From NCBI RefSeq assembly GCF_042242105.1, contig NC_092032.1, forward strand, positions 7,545,415 through 7,609,414: a stretch of 64,000 nt of DNA, in the 5' to 3' direction. This DNA is from Pempheris klunzingeri. Its lineage: Eukaryota; Chordata; Actinopteri; Acropomatiformes; Pempheridae. Made by a program: the position numbers and the translations under genes. Numbering within the stretch: the first letter of the stretch is position 1; the number at the start of each line of letters is the position of its first letter. Shown one piece after another: positions 12,001 through 23,867 of this stretch. The notes beneath the pieces are model-generated. The model was not told the DNA's origin. It saw only the letters and a program-made list of their open reading frames with translations, and made no database searches.

Positions 12001-15000
12001 ATTAAAGCATATGGGTGGCAAAGCTGTATTTTTCATAAACCATGCTAGCAACAGAGATGGCATCAGTCTATGACTTTGGTCAAGACTGAAATATCGCAAC
12101 AACTGTTGGATGAACTACAATGACATTTGGTGCACACATTCATGGTCGCCTGAGGAAAAAGCCTACAGACTTCCCTAACATTCCCTGTCACGTGGCACAG
12201 AAGAATAAGGTCTGTCAGCCTTTGGCAGCAGGGAGTGCATGATGCTAGAATCACTTCATTGCTGGTTTTTCATAGAATTTGTTAACAATATAAAAAATTT
12301 GAAAATAAATATGCAAAAGGAACAGATAAAGTACACACACTGACGCAGAGGTAATGAGAGGGACAGAATGAGGAAGAGCACAAGCCAGCGATGAAGCAGA
12401 TGGTAGAGGCCAGCTATTGACTTCTACGCAGAGGGAGGTTGTGGGAGGAGGAGGGGGAGGGGGGGAGGGTTTAACCCCCCTGTCCCGCTGCAGGGTGGAG
12501 CTGGACTCTCTGCTGCTACATTCCAGGCAGGACGGTGCAAAACTTTGCGTGAGCCGCCACTCTTTCAGCTCTGCTAATGTCTGGCTCACCTTGATCCCAG
12601 GATGAGGTGGACGTGACGCAGAAACACGGACGAGCAAATTAGCCTACGTGTAAAACCCAAGCAGCAAATGCACCCAGACACACTAACCTTCAACGTTCGT
12701 TTATTCTGCTCAAGATCAAAAACGTAAAGGCAGCCATCATTAGCTCTGAAAAAGAGAGAGGAGGGACACACTGAACAAAATCTCATTCACAGTTTAAATA
12801 TGACTGAACTGAGTACGCTTTAAATTAAGTGTAGTCGTCTTGTCTATTGCATTTCCACCTAGAACAGAGGATTGTCAGAAAAAAAAGCTGCTTGAATTTA
12901 TATTTCTGAAAGGGACTGGTCCTGGTTTCAGCTCTGTCAGTCACTGCCATGAAACATGAGAGCAAATTGTACTCACCCTCCCAGGATCTCTTTGCCATCT
13001 GTGGACGCAGCCAGCGAAAACACACAGAACCTCCTCTCATCTGGGCTACAAAGCAGCACACACACACACACACAAACAGGTTGACACTACAGCAGCAGCA
13101 TCATTACTGAATCACAACTACACCGTCTACTACATGTCATCCGACAGCAAAGAAAAAAAGCTTGATGAAGGCACACATCACCTCTGAAACAATGCTATTG
13201 TTGGGAAAGCTATGGGTTTAATGGAGGTGCTTTGTTGACATAACGATCTCTCCAATTAACACACACAGAGCGAGAGGATGGATGTTGAGGTGATAAGTTC
13301 TGACAGCATCATTCATCCAGGTGGTAATGAAGGGAGAGGAGGGCCGGCTGGTAGGGAATGATAGATTACCTGCTCCGTAATGTTATAAGTTACTATGAGG
13401 GAAACACTAACTTGAGGTCCAGGGCGGTGTGTTTTTCACTGTCTCCATCTATACTGCACAAATGAACTGTGGGGAGGATACACAGAGACAGAGAACATAT
13501 GAGTTAAATAACATATTGCATGACAACAACAAAAAAAACTTATTGTGCAAACTGGTGGCAGAACACAACCATGTATTATCAGTCATGCTGCTAAAACACA
13601 ATATAATATAGCTCTATCATCACTGACAGGTGTGGAGTCATACAATGGCATCTATCAAATGTGATGCACTGCATTGTGGGACTATTAGCACAAACAGTGT
13701 ACAATACTTTTTCTGTTCCATCATGGGAATTTTTCCGGGCACAATTACAGCAGTGGAATGTGTTGTTCTCAGGTGCAAATCTAAAGTACTTGATGCTACT
13801 TTATACTTAAACTCCACTACATTTGTCAGACAGCTTTAGTTACTTGTTATTAGTTTTCAGATTACAATTCTTTACACACTTCCTGTCCAGTGAAAACCAC
13901 ATATCTCTAAATGTGGTGATTTTGTGGTAAACTTGAATTAGCTGGAAAATACATCCTCACAAAGCTGAAATCACGGCTGTTTCTCTGAGCTCATGTAAAG
14001 TTAACTTTTTGGACATGTGTGGTTCTCTGAGAAGAGCAACACTACACACATATTATGATCTTATAGACCATGATGCATTGCTGTAGATTAAACTACCAAA
14101 CACTAAATAGAGTGTTTGAAATAAACAAAACCTTAAACACCTACAGGAATAAACTACAACATACATGAGCACCTTTACTTTTGATACTTTACATAAAGTG
14201 CTGGTGTTACTTCATACTTTTACTTAAACTTACTTTACTTAAGGTTTTGAATGCAGCACTTTTACTTGTAGTGGGGTATTTTCACAGTGTGGTATTAGTA
14301 CGTTTACCTAAGTAGAGGATTGTGGTGCAATTTGATAGTAGCGAAAACACAATCTAAACTAACTGTAGGAAACCAGTCATGACACAAAGATTTATGGGCA
14401 GAGGGACACAGATTGTTATATAGAGCATGTTTTCTAAATTGGTAGATAAATTAAAAAAAGCCATATTTCAGATTTCTTTTGCTGCAGCATCAGTAAACTT
14501 CAATGGATGCTGGCGGGGGGCTAGCTGGCCAAGCCGCTTCACTAATTAGCATCGTATCATATTGGTCCCTTAGCCTTACTATAGTCAGACCAGCTGGAGT
14601 AGAGCACGTGATGCGCGTCAGGCGTGAAGCAGACGTCCAGAACACTCCAGCCCACATCGTGAGCCTTTACTGTTCGCCGCAGGTGAAAGCGCCCCCTGGT
14701 GGTGTCGTACAAGCGGATGTTCTGGTCTGCAGCGAGTACCAGAGGGAAAAAAAAACATGATCAAAGAATGCATGTCTGTAATCAAATGACAGGGAATGTG
14801 TTCCTTGCTGTATTGTCTGCTTAGAAAACAGACACTTGGTTCAAAAAAGAAAGTAAAAAAGTAACCATAATTAATGAATACGATGTGGTGCTACTAGATT
14901 TGATTTTTTCTAACAGTTTTTCTGTTTGTTTTACAAAACAGAACAACTGTTTGTTTGTATCAAGTGATGGTAAAACAAGAAATTCAAAGATCAGAAATAC

Positions 15001-16891
15001 TGGTGTGACTGATCACGTTCTGCTCACTAAACAAATGACGATGAAGATTTGGTGGTCTCTGCAGTTTTAAACAAACACCAAGAATGATTATCAGATCTGA
15101 TTCAGTTCCTCTGGGTTCTCATGTTGGATCTGGGGTTATTTACCTTGGCAGGCAGAGAGGAACATGCTGCCATCCTCACTGTAGACTCCACAGAAGGCTT
15201 TCTGCTGGTATGTATCCTTGTGGGATACATAGTTTGGCAGAAAACTGCAAAAGGAACAAAGGTCACTATCATCTGATAGACAAGTATTCAAACAAGTCCT
15301 GTAATCGTGTCAAGTGTATTACAGATTTTCACTACAAAATATACAACAATCAGTCTCAGAAAATACAACAAAAATGCGCCACTTTTATGAACTTATTGAT
15401 TCTTTTTCAGTCTGTGCATCACCTCCAAGTAATTTGTTTACAAGTATGAGAAGTGCGTAGAATTTAATCAACACTTACTGTGTGCGGATACGATTGCACT
15501 CTCCATGGGAAAAACTGGAGCCTCTACATCTGCCTTGCTCCCTCTAAAGAGCAAAGAGAAAAGAAAACATAACACTGGTCAACATCTATTGGGAATTAAA
15601 CAGGCTGACATAATCAAGTGACCAAAAAAAAAAAAAATACATAATGCATAATGCAAATACATAATGTTAATACTTAATCTCTGATATCACTGCTGGATGC
15701 CACAGTTTGTATGCCTGCGTTCTGACCTCTGTTAACATGTGGGTGAAACTTTGTCTGCCTTTCAGCGTAGAGGAGGCGGTGGCCAGCAGGATCTGGGTCC
15801 GGATCTCACTCCGGTCCACCTCATGTGTGTCGGGTTGGGCATCCACTAGAAAGATAACACAAAAAAACAAAGTCTTAGTATTAATTACAATCTGCAACCA
15901 AAGTCTCCAAACTTATTACACAGAGCATATACCCTGCACATTTAAGAAAACAAACACTGACACATTTGTCCAACTATGCACAAACATGTTTTTCCAATGT
16001 TTTCTGATACTGAAGAGGAGAGTAGAACTTAATAATGAGTAGAAGAAACAAGGGACTCACTTGCTAAGTAAAACTGTGAGTTGTTAAATGAGTTTTAAGA
16101 GCTCTAAATAATGTGATTTGTTGTACATTCTTACTTAATGGATAACAAAATTGGACTCATCCTGTTTCTGCTACTGGTTGTTAGATGGATTCCAACTTCT
16201 CAGAATACAAACAGCCAGAAACAAACTATCCCAAAGCACAGATAACTAACACAGCAAGTAAATAAAGAGTGGTGGTAAGTGGCACTAAGACATCAAGCAA
16301 GATATCATTTATTTCTCCACCTTTATGTTAGGACAGTGAACAGTGGCCGATGGAGGTTACCTGGTGGGTTGTAGCGGTCACCCAGCCGACCCTCCCAGGC
16401 TCCATCGCTGTCCTCATCAGAGTCAGAGTATGACTGGACCAGCTGCAGCCCTGTGGCTCCACTGCCATGGACCAGTCTGACCTGGCCCCTGCACACACAA
16501 AACACTGCATGAGTTCAGCCACCAATCAGTCCAAATGGCAGTACATGCTCAAAGGAATCCAACTCTCTACAGCGAAAGAATGTACATAACAAATGAATAA
16601 CGGGCAACAGTGGAGCAGGTATCTTACTTCACTAATACTTAATCCAGAAAACACCATCCAGCTGCAGCCCTACAGCCCAGGAATCTTGTAATGTTTCTCC
16701 ACAGAGCAGTTACACTATAACAGATGGGAGACCAGTGGTTTGCTCCAGGCTGGGTGAATGCTAACTCAAGTGACAGTGCTGCTTCTGCTGGTGCTTTCTA
16801 GTTCTGACTCCTCTGCTGGGTTATTACTAGTGGCCCTGTCACTTTCATGGATCAAATCCAAGTTCTGAAAACAAAGTGGTTCTTATCACAG

Positions 16892-16925
<34 letters not shown>

Positions 16926-17575
16926 CACTTTAACATCATTAACATCAAACTGTAGTAGGGATGGGGGAACTCCCCAACTCCACTTAGCTTCAGCAGAACT
17001 GTAATGTAGTGTGATGTTTCAGTTATATGCTCCCTTGATTGAGAGGTTACAACACTGGTCCCCTACTCGGTAAGTGTCTAATAAATACTAAATACAGGCC
17101 ACCTTCATAGCAACATCTTTTGTACATGTACATGGTCTCATCTACTTATAAAATCTCAATTTCATATAATCAATATGATAATCTGTACAGTTGCAGAGAT
17201 TTAAAGTGCTAAACTGTTCTGTTAATTATGTACATATTTTCATCCATCAAGCTTCTCATGTATGCTATGTGACCTGGAATATACGATTCCAGTACATTCA
17301 TGTGAATACTGCGTGAATATCGTATTGCACTGCATTGCATCACACAGGCATTGTGCATTTATACTTCTGCATTTAACACATGTCCATTTGTTGTCTGAGA
17401 CAGTTTGATTCATTTCAGTTCAGCATGAAAGAAGAACCTGGACACAAGCTATGGGTTATTTCCTTCCTCCTAATTCACCTCCTCAGTAGGTAAGCCAGCA
17501 CTTCAGCTAAGTCAACGTCCTCCTCTGATGCTGGCTGTCTGTCTCCCTGCTGCCTGTCAGCCGTCCTGCGGCCTC

Positions 17576-17614
<39 letters not shown>

Positions 17615-17705
17615 GGTTTGGTTCTGCTGCTTCAGACTGCTCAGCTGGGTTGCCACTGGAAGAGCCCCTTCCACCAGACATCCCAGAACTGGACTGAGAG
17701 CCCAT
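9099..17705 (-). CDS. dcaf11: DDB1- and CUL4-associated factor 11 (WD40 substrate receptor)
   Basis: Substrate receptor of CUL4-DDB1 E3 ubiquitin ligases. Fourteen coding exons join in phase: 17479-17705, 16361-16488, 15727-15845, 15479-15543, 15144-15244, 14580-14726, 13412-13466, 12977-13045, 12688-12745, 11342-11527, 10964-11117, 10340-10492, 10058-10164 and 9099-9176. They give 548 residues (human about 546). Landmarks in order are MGSQSSSG, a run of about 12 serines, VDLAEVLAYLLRRGQVRL, SEIRTQILLATA, KAFCGVYSEDGSMFLSAC, DVGWSVLDV, NPDERRFCVF, ANDGCLYVFDLEQNKRTLK, and AHEDDVNAVAFAD with KVWDRR, a DDB1-binding WDxR-type motif. Then come YLISNSKDQSIKLWDVR, QQNWDYRWQQVP, MTYRGHGVLHTLIRCRFSP and EACVRDVSWHPYEDN, ending in WDGAVQMWEH. 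The C-terminus is a short acidic/basic tail instead of the longer human tail. A non-coding first exon upstream is likely, because the ATG is only a few bases from possible acceptor sequence. It is divergent from the THAP-like gene. Confidence 0.96.
12049..12200. repeat. Fragment of a dispersed teleost repeat in a dcaf11 intron
   Basis: The stretch with TTGGTCAAGACTGAAATATC, CAACAACTGTTGGATGAACT and TTTGGTGCACACATTCATGG resembles a repeat I remember as common in perch-like fish introns. The ends are not defined here and no terminal repeats are visible, so the coordinates are approximate. It lies between the exons at 11342-11527 and 12688-12745. Confidence 0.45.
13785..14330. repeat. Copy 1 of a TTTACTT-rich dispersed teleost repeat (non-autonomous DNA-transposon-like)
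   Basis: The sequence has AAAGTACTT near the left end, ACTCCACTACATTTGTCAGA and CAGCTTTAGTTACTTGTTAT inside, then TTTTACTTGTAGTGGGGTAT and a right end with TTTACCTAAGTAGAGGATTG. The same vocabulary recurs at about 23868-24306 and 55495-55700. The roughly inverted AAGTA/TACTT-rich ends suggest a MITE-like element. The ends and the superfamily are uncertain. It sits in a dcaf11 intron. Confidence 0.55.
16901..16925. repeat. A25 homopolymer
   Basis: An uninterrupted run of 25 A on the + strand in the first dcaf11 coding intron (a T run in the transcript). It is not clearly attached to a SINE or LINE body. Confidence 0.9.
17578..17613. repeat. CTG/CAG trinucleotide repeat coding for polyserine in dcaf11 exon 1
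   Basis: About 12 perfect CTG units on the + strand read as AGC serine codons on the dcaf11 strand. The run is in the low-complexity N-terminal leader before the conserved VDLAEVLAYLLRR segment. Purity of the run predicts length polymorphism. Confidence 0.95.
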
Positions 17706-18350
17706 AGACTGAAGAGGGCCTGGCAGGGGGAGTAACGAGAAATTTGGCAGTTTTAGGTTTACCTGGGGGAAGCCAGGTGATCACGCATGCAGTGTGTGAG
17801 TGTGGAAATGGATACATAGAAAGGAAATGGGAAAATAGAAGTTCGGTAACAATGGCTGGGAAACACAGTCCTGAAACAACTAAACTGACAACAATTAAAA
17901 CTAATCGCTCGAGCCACTCTACTTCCGCTTAATCAAATTAACAAAACAAGTGGGATCAAGCGGCATATTTGCACTGTCCGCTCGCTCATGATTGAGATGC
18001 TCAGGCTGAATTTGTTGAGCTAGTTAGCTAGCAATGCTAACGACTTAACGTTACCGTTTGACTGTCAAACGGTCTTCTTGACAGCTCGTCCGTCCAGCTC
18101 TTTGTCGTTTCCGTGCGAACTTAACAATTTGCCCGACGGGAAACTTCCGCCAACGCTAGCGCACGACGCCTGTAGCACATAAAACCGCTCAGGGTTTGAC
18201 AGCGCAGCGTTTCATCTGTCTGCTAGCAGTCGGCCAGTCCGTGAATCGCCATGTTGTTTACAAAAGTGTGAAAAAACCCTGCGCGTGCCCCTGCCCTTCC
18301 GCGGTCACGTGGTCAGCGCCGCCGCTCCTGCCACGAGACAAAGGTCACAA
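17706..18350 (-). promoter_or_regulatory. dcaf11 5' region and probable promoter
   Basis: The sequence upstream of the dcaf11 ATG becomes CpG-richer between about 18060 and 18330. It includes CGCCATGTTG at 18252-18261, which on the gene strand reads CAACATGGCG, a YY1-like motif. A non-coding first exon and start site probably lie here, but I cannot place them exactly. Confidence 0.45.
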
Positions 18351-19670
18351 CACACACGTATTATTTTACAGTAAACATGGATATTAGTACTATACATATT
18401 CTTACACATATATAACATGGATTCAAGAAAAGAGACAAGGCAGAAAACAGTCAAGACACACAAGATAAAAGTCAAGGATATTTCTTTTGGATAACATAAC
18501 AACATGACAAGCACATTTTTAGGCAAAAGCCATTTTATACCACAGACTTTCTGTGGTATAAAATGGCTCTTCTGTTTGGTGTTTGGTTTAATGCAATTTC
18601 TTTTCTTTCTTAATTATCTATCATTAAATACCATCTGCCCCACTCATTGCTTTACTAGGCAATGTTAAGTGTTGTTGTTGATTTGTCATCCTGGATGGTT
18701 TAGAAAACCTTCAGGGCACAAGGCCAGTGGCCAAAAAGGCCCTGTGTGCTAAGACTTAATATTTCCTATTGGAGAGTCAGAGGATTCGTTCAAAAGTCCC
18801 TCTGGGAACGTCTTTACTTTGAGGGTGTCACAACTAAGACAAACAAAGTGAGCCACAGTTTATCTGATACATTAGGCCGCATTATGACCTCATCCTGACT
18901 AACTTGAAGATGGGTCCTGTGTCAAAATCTGGTTTTAAACCATTTATTTTTGTGGTAATAGTGTCTGTACATGGTACATATTCTTTATATTATATCATAT
19001 TCTTTTTATGAATCCAAAAACCCATTGGGTATACAGCAAACTCTTGGAAGGTAGTTTTTACTTGGCATAACAGCCCCAAAACCCCCATCGTGGGTTAGTT
19101 GGGCCCAGCTCACATAGATCTACTTGAAAAAAATTAAATGCAACTTTAAAGGTTTAGTAAACACAATCAATAATTATTAGGAAATAAATAATAGTTAAAA
19201 CAGCCATTTTCATGTCATTTCATGTCTTGCATACAAGAGCATTTGTTTTCTGTAATATTCAGCTGATGCAGTCCTCTATGTGTACATGGAAACAGTTTAG
19301 TCAGAAACCAACAGGTACACAGGTACATGCTTGAATAATTTTAACCAGCAGGTCAACACATCTTTTCAGGCCCTCTCCACTCAAATTATATCCTTAACCT
19401 CCTCTTCAGCGTTTGACTATGCACATGTGGACAACATGGATGCATTGATAATTACTAATGGAGGAAGGAGATTCTCTGTTCATAGAAATAAGATGGGATA
19501 TTTATATGCAGACATTTGTGACAAAACGTGAAGCCAATCCTGGTTCCACATGGAAACAATGAACATGCATATTATACAAGTGTCAGTGTGGAAATTTGAA
19601 TCTTCCAGCAGTGGAAGCAGTTGGTGAGGGGCTTTGGTGGAGTGGATACACTTTGGAAATTGCTTCAAAA
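18351..19670. other. Intergenic stretch between dcaf11 and the THAP-like gene
   Basis: AT-rich sequence with no convincing coding exon. It contains the perfect hairpin at 18528-18568. The short frames at 19331-19531 and 18305-18526 do not resemble known proteins. The 5' UTR of the THAP-like gene presumably occupies the right end. Confidence 0.5.
18528..18568. repeat. Perfect 19-bp inverted repeat with a 3-nt spacer
   Basis: The left arm 18528-18546 (AGCCATTTTATACCACAGA) is exactly complementary to the right arm 18550-18568 (TCTGTGGTATAAAATGGCT), separated by CTT. The match stops sharply on both sides. It could form a cruciform in DNA or a long hairpin if transcribed. The loop is too short for a typical microRNA precursor. 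Confidence 0.95.
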
Positions 19671-21054
19671 ATGTCAGACTGTGCAGTTTTTGGGTGCAAA
19701 CCAGAGCCAGGAGCTTCCAGCCACTATTTGCCAAAGAGCCCTGTGCTGAAGCAGCTGTGGATGGATTTCATTTATGGTCAATGCTCAAGCAGACATTCCA
19801 GTAACGACTTTCAAGGGCTCATGGGCTTTGCTAAAAAGTTTACTCTGAAGCCGGACGCAGTGCCATCCGTCCGTCCCGGGAACACAGCAGAGCTGAAGCA
19901 CGTAAGACTTTTCTTTCACTGGCTGAAGTTTTTAACGATGCGTTTTTTCTTCGTGCAGCTTTCAAAGTTTTAGCTAACAACAGCTAACATCAGCTGGCTT
20001 TAACTGCTGTGTATTTAAAGTTTGGTGCAGAGTCCAGAGACATAAAGCATGCGCGTATTTTCCTCTTGTGATTTAGATACGGACTCTTAGGCCACAGCTG
20101 GCTGCAGCACATTTGTTGCTTTGATCTGCGCTTTCTGGAGCCCCCGTACGACGTAGCTCTGATGCAAGCGCGTAGGCTGTGACGTATTACGTATAGTGAA
20201 ACTGTGCACAAGTTTCCTCTTTCTTTTTATTTCCTGGGGCATATTGAACACTGTGCCCTTGCATGAAATTATAGTCTAACCTATTCTTAGGTCTGACTTG
20301 TATACATTAAATACACAGACTTTGAATAAACTATTTTTAAGTGCTGTTTAACTTCTACCAAACTATTTGTAGTTTTATCCAGTAAGGTTTTACGACGGCT
20401 GCATGTTATTGCTTTTACAATCAGACATACTGTGCCCGTTATACCATAGCCAATACACCTGAAGTAAAGGTAGCTTGAATAGGTAAGCATTAGATGCTCT
20501 CTGGAGGTTCACATACTTTCTTTATTGTCTATACTCATTCATGTTTTATGTTATTTGTAATCACTTTTTAAATTTGTGCACAATTGAACAAACTAAATAT
20601 AACTACAATATTGTTTTATATTTGTCTTTGACGGAGGCAGCATCTACATTATGTTTGAAAAGAGCAGATGTGGCCTATCAGAGTCAGTGGTCATGCATGA
20701 CATTGGCCTCCAGCATAGTCTTCCTGTGATTAGGACCAGGACTGTGGGGGCCCAGCTGTCAGAACGAAGACTGGTCCACAGGACAGGCCTGGGTGTGTCT
20801 CTCTCAGATGACTGATGATTGCTGTGTGTGTGGAAACGCTTACTCATGTATCACATTCCTCCATATTGTATACAATCTGTCATTGTGTGCGTGGATCACA
20901 GGTGTCCAGACAAAGCCGCCCACAACAGGTGTTGGCGTTGGTTCAGCAGAGACAAGACAAACAGCACAATCTAATTTCACCTTCTCAGAGACCTCCTCCT
21001 CCATCCCCTCCAACTGATTGGTCACAGCCTGAAACTGGAGATAATGATCAATGA
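19671..21054 (+). CDS. Small THAP-like zinc-finger protein, two predicted exons, not identified further
   Basis: Exon 19671-19901 ends at a good donor (CAC|GTAAGA) in phase 0. A phase-0 acceptor at 20902 (CACAG|GTGTCC) continues the frame to a TGA at 21052-21054, for 127 residues in total. The first exon looks like a THAP domain: MSDCAVFGCK at the start with CxxxxC, a Trp (KQLWMDF), a Cys/His pair (CSSRHSSNDF), and LKPDAVPSV matching the AVP box near the domain end. Two things are off: Cys and His in the second pair are separated by three residues instead of two, and the segment between Trp and Cys is very short. The second exon is Pro/Gln-rich without a recognised domain. It could be a decayed or transposon-derived THAP gene. 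Splicing is inferred, and more exons may exist (for example after the AG at 21090). Confidence 0.45.
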
Positions 21055-22564
21055 CTGTGTGTCTTTTGTTTCAAATTTTTCTCTCATGTAGGAATCAAGT
21101 AATGCTGTCACCACAGCACTAAAGGAATTTGTGCTGTAAGTTGCACCCTCACTTACTAAATTCTGCACTGTTTGCATATTAATTACAATTTAAAGGATCG
21201 TGCTCAACAAAAGCATGGTGCATAAAATACATATACCAGTGCTATCAGCTTCTCTTATCATAATCAGAAAATATCTGTTGTTTTTGCAAAAAAATATAAA
21301 TTTAACAAGATCAAGTAAGCAAGTATCATGCAGACATTGAAGGAGTCAACTTAGTGGGTTTATCGGGGAGAGAGCGCTCTGCGACAGAGCCACTTTAGAT
21401 TAAATTTACATTTTATTTTGAATATGTTCATTTAAAAACATGCAAATAAATTAGACAAGACAACCAATAATATACAAACAATTCACAACAAACAACATAA
21501 GTACTGTGGATGTTTCATATCCGAAAAGGAGAAGGGAGACACGAACAGTCATACCCAATAATTTATCATTAAACTTTGTGCTTATTCCCAGTGTTCACAG
21601 CTCAATGAAATCCATCAAGTCAACAGAAGTAAAACATTCAAATAAAAGACAATCAGAATACAAACAATCTGAAACAACCCAAATCAAAACCAACATACAC
21701 TCCCTGTCCACCAGATATCCATTCAATATATTATTTTTAAATGATCTTTTGAACATGTCCAACATTGTTCTTAAAACAATGTTAATCTTAATTTATCCTG
21801 CCTAAATTCGATGGAGGGATGAAGTAGTCACACTACCCCACGTCCTGTTTTACAAAGCCCATGTATGGGATTTAGGTTTAAACAAAAGATGGCAAAAACA
21901 TTGATTTAATAGTTAAATTGAATATTGACGAAATTAAGGTTCTTTAGTTTTAAATCTACTCTGAAGTCACAAACTAACCCCAGATGAGCAGGTAACATAA
22001 GGTAAACACATGGTTGCAAAATGCAAACACATGAAGAAAATATCAACAGGTTGTCTGTGAAATGCTGGGCTTAACTTCCAAAGCATGGGAAATTAATTAA
22101 TTAGTTATTATTGTATAATTCAATGCAGAAGTCATCCGTGTTTCTGAGAGTTCAACATAAAACTGACATATTGGCTCATCTAAACCCAACTCAGAGTGCA
22201 TGATTTTGAAACTGGGAGACTAGCAGTGAGTGGGAGCTGCAAAAAAATTGGATCACGCAGGAGGCTTAATGATGTAAGACCTGGAGCGGCCATATTTGCA
22301 GGTCAAAATCAAAATCCAGCTGCTGCCTTCAGCATAAGAAGCAGTAGTTTCTGACAGGAATACAGACTTTCAAACTGTGCTGGGGAGGGAAACAGAGGCA
22401 TGTCCAGTATGTCTAATCATCTTTTTCAACATTTCATCATCATTTCATTTACCCGTTTAATCCAACACAGTATCTTCATCGATAGCTGCCGTTTTCTACA
22501 GTTACACTTTCAGGAAATGTCTTGAGAGACTCAACGTCTTTACACTGAGTGAAGATCATGTGTC
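21055..22564. other. Intergenic stretch between the THAP-like gene and thtpa
   Basis: AT-rich sequence containing a possible LINE-derived fragment (21410-21860). The part nearest 22564 should include the thtpa 3' UTR, but no canonical poly(A) signal on the minus strand was clear to me. Confidence 0.5.
21410..21860. repeat. Possible LINE 3'-region fragment
   Basis: The segment around GTTTCATATCCGAAAAGGAG and CATACCCAATAATTTATC resembles the untranslated tail of fish LINEs of the L2/Maui type, from memory. No reverse transcriptase coding sequence is present, and no ends or target-site duplication could be defined. Confidence 0.3.
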
Positions 22565-23624
22565 TCACAAAACACGTTTACTCAGCAGTTTTGCATAGTG
22601 CTCTGGGTGATTTCTTTTGAGGTAAACGTTCATTTTACCTTCAACTCGCTGATCTCCAGTCAGACCTGTGAAGAAGAAGCAAAGCAAAGCAGGTCAAAGA
22701 ATGGCAATTTGATATACGTGATGAATAGAATACACGATAGTGAATGTGTTATATATATTCAGAGGTTCGGACAGTCAGACCACTTTGAGCTCACCCAGCT
22801 TTTGAGCCGTTCTCTCAATTTTCTCCAAGGCAGACTGCACATCTCCTCCCTCTGGTACGAGAACCTCTATCTCTCCCACATGGTACCCAAAGTCAGCCTG
22901 GTCGAGATCTATCTGCACCGCCTCCTCCTCCTCTAAAGTGAATGACCGCCGCACTGTTGTAAACTCTGCAAAGCACACCAGATTGACTTTGCTCAGCCAG
23001 GACTCCTCCACATGTGAGGAGCTCATCTCACTGTCCTCACAAACGTCTTTTATGGCCTCCCTCACTCTCAGCTGAATTTCAGCCAGATTGGTTATCTCCT
23101 TGTAGCGAGTGCACAGAAGGGCAGCTTTAGATTGTTCTCCTTCTGTCCCATCGACTGTTGGGCACTTGAGCTCCCAGCATCCTTTGCGTTTACGCAGCCA
23201 CATGTCTCTCAAAGTCAGGTCAAACATGGGGGTGTCAAAGTACTGGTCATGAATCTGGTGTTGGCCAACACACACTGCTGAGTAAAAGAAGCGGGAAGGA
23301 GAGGGGGAAAAAAGGATAAATAAACAGAAAAATACTAATGAGGCTGACACACATAATTAAACTCCATTATTAACAGAGACAGATGGCCAGTGTCACTACA
23401 GTTACAGTGCAAACTGCAGCAATTAGTGTCAATAAATGTTGCAAAAGTTCTTCTATGAGCATTTGTAAGTTGACATGGATCACAGCATCAGTTAAATGCC
23501 TCAATTCTAAATTTACCCAAATGTTAATGTGCGACAGACAAAATAAACACGCACCCCCGATCTCCTCCAGTGTTTTCAGATTGTCAGCACTGCATACAAA
23601 TTTTCTTTCCACCTCCACACTCAT
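22565..23624 (-). CDS. thtpa: Thiamine triphosphatase (CYTH domain)
   Basis: Soluble enzyme that hydrolyses thiamine triphosphate to the diphosphate, using a CYTH tunnel fold and Mg2+. Three coding exons join in phase: 23555-23624, 22795-23277 and 22565-22665, giving 217 residues (human about 230). The CYTH signature ExExK is seen as VEVERKF at residues 3-9. WLRKRKGCWELKCP carries the basic residues and the tryptophan linked to ThTP preference in mammals, and QIDLDQADFGYHVGEIEVLV is the conserved acidic strand segment. The end is MNVYLKRNHPEHY. I chose the ATG at 23622-23624. An ATG four codons earlier is in frame but follows what looks like a TTTCAG acceptor, so a non-coding first exon is likely. 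The second acceptor is a NAGNAG tandem, which would add or drop one alanine. It sits next to zfhx2, as in human. Confidence 0.95.
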
Positions 23625-23867
23625 CTGAAACGACATAGTAAGATCGACACCAACAATAGTAATAGTAATAGTAAGGTATAGTCAGGTGTACGTTTTACAT
23701 GATATTATGTTTTTTTTGTTTTGCTCGCTTTTTTTGTCACTCCTTAGAAACAACTTTCAAAATTTGAATCAATCTGGTCAAAATGTCATCAGATCAATCA
23801 GATCAATAGCAATATCTCTTATATAGACTTTCTGAACGTATGAGCATTATCTAATACTGGATTTTAA

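Noticed and set aside
18528-18568. microRNA precursor interpretation of the perfect hairpin
   Set aside because: The loop has only 3 nt and the stem 19 bp, shorter than a typical precursor stem, so it is reported as an inverted repeat only.
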